Shown one piece after another: positions 58,791-64,000 of a stretch of DNA of 64,000 bases. This stretch comes from Hypoxylon rubiginosum (taxonomy: Eukaryota > Ascomycota > Sordariomycetes > Xylariales > Hypoxylaceae), in contig CADCXA010000055.1 in the NCBI GenBank assembly GCA_902806565.1, positions 682,001 to 746,000 on the forward strand, written 5' to 3'. Below the pieces are notes generated by a model. The model was given only the letters and a program-made list of their open reading frames with translations, made no database searches and had not been told where the DNA came from. How positions within the stretch are numbered: position 1 is the stretch's first letter; each line of letters opens with the position of its first letter. The position numbers and the translations under genes were made by a program.

Positions 58791-60065
58791 TTACGATATT
58801 ATTTCCCCGATGTCCACGTACGCCGGCTTCCACGGCGCGGCGTCGTCCGCGAAGGTGTCGCTCGGCACGCCGACGTCGCCGGGGCTGTACAGGTACCACG
58901 CCTTCAGCGCCTTGATGGCGGCCGCTATCCGCGCGGTGTCGAGAGAAGGACCCACGCCTTCGCCTAGCTTGTCCCGGCCGCTGTAGATGCCCACGACGAA
59001 GACGGGAGTCCTGCTCAGCCGTCCCGTCTCGCTCAGGAGCCTGGCGACGGGCGGGTCGAAGTTTTCCCGCGCGCACAGGCGCGCGAACTCCCTCGTCGGT
59101 AGCTTGAATTCGAACAGGTTCTCCAGGTCCAGTTTCCTGGAGAGGACGTGGGCTTTGATGAAAAGTTGGGCGGCTTCCCTCCCGGAGTAGAGGTAGATGG
59201 CGCCGATCACCGCGCGCACGAAGTTGGCGTGCGCATTCTGGGTTACATCCTGCACCATTAAGTGTTTGGTGTTCCTCGCATCGCTGACCTCGAGTCCGTC
59301 CTCCTCGTCCTCCTCCTCCGCCTTGGGCTGCCCCGGTATAGTCTCGCCAAATGCGTCATCGTACAGTACCCGGCTGCTCAAGCCCCGGCGCCACTTGTAT
59401 TTCAGTAGTTCCTTCGACTCGGCGCGCACGTATCCCCACTTGTGCATCATGACCGTGGGCTTGTCGTGCGAGAACTGCAGTAAGCCCGGGTCGACTTCCT
59501 CGCCAGGGGCCGCGGCGGCCTCTACACCCCACGCGCGGGCGATTTGGTTCAGTGCCGGTACACCGGAGTAGCCCTTCATGGCGGCGAATAAGATGGCCAT
59601 AGGTAATCGCGGATAGCGGGTTAGGAGGAATTCTGAGGTGTGGTATTGTAGGAGGGCTGCGCCCACAAATGCGAGGTTCGCATTGTTATACCGGGGGTGG
59701 GCATCAGCTGAAGGATCTATGAGAGCGCGGGCGAGAACTTGTAGGGGGATCTTGGAGGAGAGTGAGAGTCGTGCATGTAGGGCTGAAAGTTTTGCTGAGG
59801 AGAGAGCTCGTTCAGGAGGCGGTGATGGCAGCGGTATTGTGCGAAGTGGCTGAGGTTCTTGATCGTGATCTCCGTATTCCAATTCTTCGACAACAGCCTC
59901 AGATGCGGTAGACTGCCATCTCGTCTGAGCGCACAGCTGTAGAGGAGCTTGCAATCTAGAGGTTCGGGCAGCTTGACATATTCTGGTGGGATGGGATATT
60001 GACGACCGGGCGGGCGTTGTGTTGAGCAATTGACTCGATATTCTGTCCAACCTTATTCTCTTCAT
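58791..60065 (-). CDS. mrpl3: Mitochondrial ribosomal protein mL44 (RNase III-like)
   Basis: Structural protein of the mitochondrial large ribosomal subunit that carries inactive RNase III and dsRNA-binding folds. Intronless, 424 residues. Residues 1-50 are Arg/Ser/Gln-rich with no acid before a TRWQS processing-like site, fitting a presequence. The RNase III-like region (about 100-320) includes NANLAFVGAALLQYHTSEFLL and the acidic stretch before NAHANFVRAVIGAIYLYSGREAAQLF. A dsRBD-like C-terminal region (about 335-410) has SRTPVFVVGIYSGRDKLGEG and ARIAAAIKALKAWYLY. Yeast MrpL3 is the counterpart. An acidic run (AEEEDEEDG, about 260) sits inside the RNase III domain. It is divergent from the small mitochondrial protein gene at 60471. 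Confidence 0.92.
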   Translation of the reverse strand: MKRIRLDRISSQLLNTTPARSSISHPTRICQAARTSRLQAPLQLCAQTRWQSTASEAVVEELEYGDHDQEPQPLRTIPLPSPPPERALSSAKLSALHARLSLSSKIPLQVLARALIDPSADAHPRYNNANLAFVGAALLQYHTSEFLLTRYPRLPMAILFAAMKGYSGVPALNQIARAWGVEAAAAPGEEVDPGLLQFSHDKPTVMMHKWGYVRAESKELLKYKWRRGLSSRVLYDDAFGETIPGQPKAEEEDEEDGLEVSDARNTKHLMVQDVTQNAHANFVRAVIGAIYLYSGREAAQLFIKAHVLSRKLDLENLFEFKLPTREFARLCARENFDPPVARLLSETGRLSRTPVFVVGIYSGRDKLGEGVGPSLDTARIAAAIKALKAWYLYSPGDVGVPSDTFADDAAPWKPAYVDIGEIIS

Positions 60066-60470
60066 TTTTGTCGAGCCCGGTTCACCTCATCCCAACGCGC
60101 TTGGGCTTGAGACAAGAGACAACGAAACGGTTGGCGGGGAATGGAGTCTGCTGGTCGTTTTTGGTCTCGTGTCTGGGCTTAAGAAAAAGTCGAAACTTTT
60201 TCCATAGAATGAAGCTACGCCAACCGTCAGGGACGTAATCGACCAATGGTGGCCAGCTGTGCGCATATGTGGGGCTTATATGCAGTGGGACTAACGATTC
60301 CCCGCGTCCGAGCCAACCAATCCCGCTCCATCAATTCACATGTACTAAGGTACACGTCGGAATACCCTCGAGCGACATTCATTGTGCCTCAACGTCTAAG
60401 CTATCTCATCGTCGCAATTCTCTCCAATTGACCTGCCTAAAAGACCTTGTTCACATTACCTCTGAACAAG
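60066..60470. promoter_or_regulatory. Short bidirectional promoter between two mitochondrial genes
   Basis: 405 bases separate the mL44 start (-) from the start of the 89-residue protein (+). Both regulatory regions must share this space. No specific box is identified. Confidence 0.5.
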
Positions 60471-60930
60471 ATGGTAAGTTTACACCCAATATAGCTCGGA
60501 AAATAGAATGCTAACAAGTATTAGGGTGGCGGTCCTAAAGTTCCGTAAGCTTCAACTACCTACCTCCCGCAAACCGCTCGAACCTCGATACAGCAATCTA
60601 ACCTCTTCGTTAGCTACCCCAAGCACGTCTGGTCGCCGGCCGGTGGCTGGTACGCGCAACCGAGCAACTGGAAAGCAAACACCGCCGTCTTCATGGGCGT
60701 AATCTTGGGCATCACGGCCCTGACGTGGAAGCTGAGCGCCGACCGGGAATTCCGACACAAGATGCCAGAGCCTGGTCGATTCTACCCCAGTCGATAGTAC
60801 GTCCGATTCTCGATTTCCCTATAAAATAGCTTTATAGGGAGTACCCAAGACTAACACCTGTTGTAGCTGGTCGAAACAAATCAGAGAGCACGAGGCGGCA
60901 CAGAAGGCGAACAAGACCGAAGAATCATAG
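60471..60930 (+). CDS. 89-residue single-TM protein, possible complex I accessory subunit
   Basis: Four exons: 60471-60473, 60525-60544, 60614-60796 and 60867-60930, 89 residues. The ATG is the whole coding part of exon 1, followed at once by GTAAGT. Introns carry GTAAGT/GCTAAC/TTAG, GTAAGC/TCTAACC/GTTAG and GTACGT/ACTAAC/TGTAG. The product starts MGGGPKVPYPKHVWSPAGGW, then has one TM helix (AVFMGVILGITALTW, about residues 31-45), then KLSADREFRHKMPEPGRFYPS and a polar tail (YWSKQIREHEAAQKANK). The gene is divergent from mL44. Size, single helix and charged matrix-or-intermembrane tail resemble small supernumerary subunits of NADH dehydrogenase, but the exact subunit is unproven. Confidence 0.75.
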
Positions 60931-63900
60931 AGCTGACAGTATTGTCGAGGTCCAGTTGTACATAATACCATATTCTAGGACGAATAATACAAGGCATTGG
61001 GTTATACTGCGGTAATCACATCACATGTTGCGACCCCCGACGAATGCTTTTTGCGATTATCGATTCTCATAACTTCGTGTCAACCTATCAAGTACTTTAA
61101 TGATACCAAACTAGGAGGATTAGGAGGATTCTTCTAAGCTTGGATTTCATTATCGGATGTTGTTCGAAACAATGTTAGATTCTGGTCTGGGGTCATTGCG
61201 TTGCAGCGAGATCAACGCGAGAGAGCATATTGCCTTTAAATCTAGCGTAATACTGGGTTTGATGTGAGTGCGTAGTCGAAATGGCTCGAAAATGATCTAC
61301 TCGAATTGCTAGGTGGTAGATACGAGGTAGTGCTGAACGTGAAGACTTATAATCCATTGCAAAGTACTATTGGTATGTTAAATAGAAGACCTAGAGTGGA
61401 AACTCGAAAATTTCATATCTACTGGTTACAGGGTGTAGGAACAACTGAATGTAAATCGATCATATTGATATGTTGTCAGTTCAAAGAGAGCAGAGATTTA
61501 TAATGTAGCTAGTGTACGTGTGAAAAGACGAGTGAGCTTAGTTTAACGTAAGGGGTTCAAAGTAGACAATGCTGATCTAGAAAGGACTTGGATAATGTAC
61601 GAGCCAGATGTCTTTATATGCTGGAGCGTGATTACTGTTATGGCTCGAGAGCTGCCCTAGACTTGGCAAAAAGCTCAAGCTAAATGACACACGGACAATG
61701 GAATAATACTGAGAAATGTTCATTATGAACTCTGCAAAATGGTATCTCGGCTTCTTGAGTTAGGCCGCGACTATAAATAAAGTAGATTAAACATTGAACC
61801 TACATGCTTGAGGATGTCCATTATAAGCTATTCTATGCTCATCAGTGGTGACTAGCAGCTCAACAGGATATACAAAACTAGGGCTCGAGTGACCAAATGA
61901 GTAAGGCATATTGGCTGAGTGAGTTTATATATAGTGTTGAACGCTGGCACGAATTGCAGGTAGGTAGATAAACCTAGCTCTGGGACTCATGATGTGGTGA
62001 CAGACTGGCCGGCAAGGGGGGTAGTTGAATCACTCCCATGTCGGCACCAATACATAAGATTTGGTTGACGCTGCTATGTAGTATGATGACTCGCTGCCAT
62101 AGAGCCAGAGCTTACCTGCTGATAGGTTAGACGTTAGGAATGGACTGAAGCAACTAGGAAATATTCCGAGGTTACCTTATGCATGTCCTTCATATGCATG
62201 AACACTAGCATCCGGCAGTGTGCTGAGGCCGGCGGCCTACTCTTAACACCTGCATTGATATGCATGGAGATCCCTATAGATGACATAAGTATAATATACC
62301 TAGCCAATAATTGGCACGGTGGTTTGAGGCCGAAGCTGTCAGGTAATCTTCTGAGTATTTTAATACCGCTGAAATGCGACGAGTGGATAAGTGTAGAAAA
62401 GAAAAGTCAGTCCTACATGAATAATATCGGCATCTGCAAGGAGATGTGAGAATTTAATATATGTACGTACGAAGGTAAATAGGGGCTGTTGACGCGGCAG
62501 AACGCCTTCGGGAATGTCTTGCAGGCTTAGATAGAACAGCCGATAGCACGATAGCATAGATGTACCTGTCTCCGAGGTATCTAGACACCTCCTTGTACCT
62601 TGCAGAGTGAACAAAGTGTAGGTAGGGGAATTTAAACAATAAGCATTGTTTGCTTCAAACAGATTATCAAGTCGCAATTCGCTTATTCCTATCGTCCGTC
62701 CCCTATGGTGATATGTACGATCGAGATGATGTACTACAACCATAACCAACAGCGCGGGAAATTATTAGAGAGTGCATGGATCGCCTCTCTGCTATGTTTC
62801 AGCGGGCTGACAGACGGTAAAAAAGAAGTCCATTGGAATCCACTCGTGGAAACAAAAGAAAAAAAAACATTGAGGCTTAGGGATATGCGGTGAATAAAAA
62901 AAAGCGCGTCGAGCTGCCCCTTTATTCAGTCCGAGCACATGAGGCCATCGTCATTTCGATTCAGCGCCTCTTTGACAGGGCCAGGGGAGCCGAAGGTGCT
63001 ATTTTCGGAGTAACCTAGGATCTAGCCGGGATCCCTTGGTTGGCGGACCGTGCAAGCGAAGTAGTACACGAGTCGTTTGAATCTGAAGCAGCAGGCATAG
63101 CAGGATATCTGGCCAATCGACGCGGGAGCGCGAAATGTGAGACGGACTAATTTCAGAAAAAGAAATAAAAAGGCTGTTAAGACTCCTGAAGAATAACACA
63201 TATAACGGGGAAGTTTCAGCACATCTGATCGGCGTCCGAATCAAAGATAGTCAGATGAACTCTATCGATATGTTTCTGGAATACTACAAGAAACTCATCC
63301 TCATCGTCTCCGTCTCTTCGGGTCCTAGTGACGTGCGGCATGCTGGCCTAGAGATTTAAGGTAGTAGAACAGCATGATCAGGTGAATCGGTAGCCAGCTT
63401 ACTTACAAATAGAAGTTTAATGTGTCTACTAAGTATATGCTGTATGTAGTTGATGACCTTGAACTGTAGGTGGTGAATGCTAATATGTATGTAGAATCGA
63501 ACACCACGCAGTATATAATAGAGGAAGCTTTCTGGATCGGCACGATTCACTGAGGGGCTACGGAGCACCTAGACAGGTGTCTCGTCGGTGTTTGTCGTAA
63601 ACTTGTCAGATATCATCGTGTCGATGTCTGGTTGGCATTCAAGGTTTCCGTCCTGGACAATTGCCGACGTACGTACGTGCGTATTGATATAGGGATGATG
63701 TCCCTCCATCACCAACAAGGTTTGTCCAATATGTCCAATATATCCAACAGATGCGATGACAGCCGTCTCCGTCTCATCACAGAACTATGTTTAAGTAGTG
63801 TGATGGCGTCCGCCTGTGATAAGAGATTGAAATATCGACACCAAGAAGAGATCGACGATTCATCTGGGACGTGTTTTGCTTTTGCTTAGAAACTTGTTAG

Positions 63901-64000
63901 CTGTTACGATTGGACAAGCTAATCCCTGCCAGCTAATTTTAAGGTGCTTCTGAGGCTTTACCCATTTCGAGCAGTACCTTGACTTAGGCCCGTGGCTCGA
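60931..64000. other. Gene-poor right end, no gene seen
   Basis: 3 kb of AT-rich sequence without a convincing CDS on either strand. It holds repeated GGAGGATTA words at 61110-61130, a GCAGGTAGGTAGATA word at 61957-61971, a TACGTACGTACG alternation at 63669-63680, and a near-tandem TGTCCAATA at about 63723-63749. A gene may begin beyond the window. Confidence 0.5.

Noticed and set aside
58735..59076. Arg-rich minus-strand frame overlapping mL44
   Set aside because: Out-of-frame shadow of the GC-rich mL44 gene.

Overview
The window is eukaryotic and reads as a filamentous ascomycete, most likely a sordariomycete (possibly Xylariales; the order is inference). The supporting evidence is short spliceosomal introns (about 46 to 200 nt) with CTAAC/CTGAC-type branch sites, a HET-domain gene, fungal-type GH17 and histidine acid phosphatase proteins, and a eukaryotic initiator tRNA. 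I joined exons by hand from donor, branch and acceptor sequences and required the summed coding length to be a multiple of three.

Layout, left to right. 93-1529: 3' part of an MFS transporter (+). 3100-3171: initiator tRNA-Met (-). 4057-5455: GPI-anchored GH17 beta-1,3-glucanase (-). 8068-11348: Tsc1/hamartin (-, 4 exons). 12640-13678: DJ-1/PfpI protein (+). 14153-14794: mitoribosomal uL23m (+). 14942-16018: MT-A70/METTL4-type methyltransferase (-). 17442-21324: CSC1/OSCA-type channel (+). 22795-25086: EMP70/TM9 nonaspanin (+). 25789-26743: hotdog thioesterase (-). 28124-29444: mitochondrial CoA carrier, Leu5 type (-). 30606-31410: CCDC124/Lso2 ribosome-associated factor (-). 32065-34029: HET-domain protein (+). 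35346-36330: polyQ single-pass membrane protein (-). 37504-39099: membrane-anchored histidine acid phosphatase (-). 39990-41484: Ser/Pro-rich protein of unknown function (-). 43281-44578: SEC62 (+). 45315-46154: alpha/beta hydrolase (-). 50697-52535: Old-Yellow-Enzyme oxidoreductase with 8 exons (+). 53016-54632: low-complexity basic protein (-). 55705-58227: cPLA2-type phospholipase with a mitochondrial-looking N-terminus (+). 58791-60065: mitoribosomal mL44 (-). 60471-60930: 89-residue single-TM protein, possibly a complex I accessory subunit (+).

The genes do not form a biosynthetic cluster. Most are housekeeping functions: mitochondrial translation and import (uL23m, mL44, CoA carrier, the small protein), secretory pathway (SEC62, EMP70), TOR control (Tsc1) and ribosome hibernation (Lso2). 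The HET gene, the OYE gene and the gene-poor stretches 46.2-50.7 kb and 60.9-64 kb are the more accessory parts. I see no intact transposon.

I did not find a convincing new multi-gene system. The features most worth a second look are recurrent last-intron designs in which intron retention would remove a functional C-terminal tail (EMP70, SEC62, Tsc1, OYE, the 89-residue protein); very long G/C homopolymers in both introns of the thioesterase gene; stop-free introns whose length is a multiple of three; three separate 8-bp tandem repeats; and an orphan exon-like ORF at 27534-27812.
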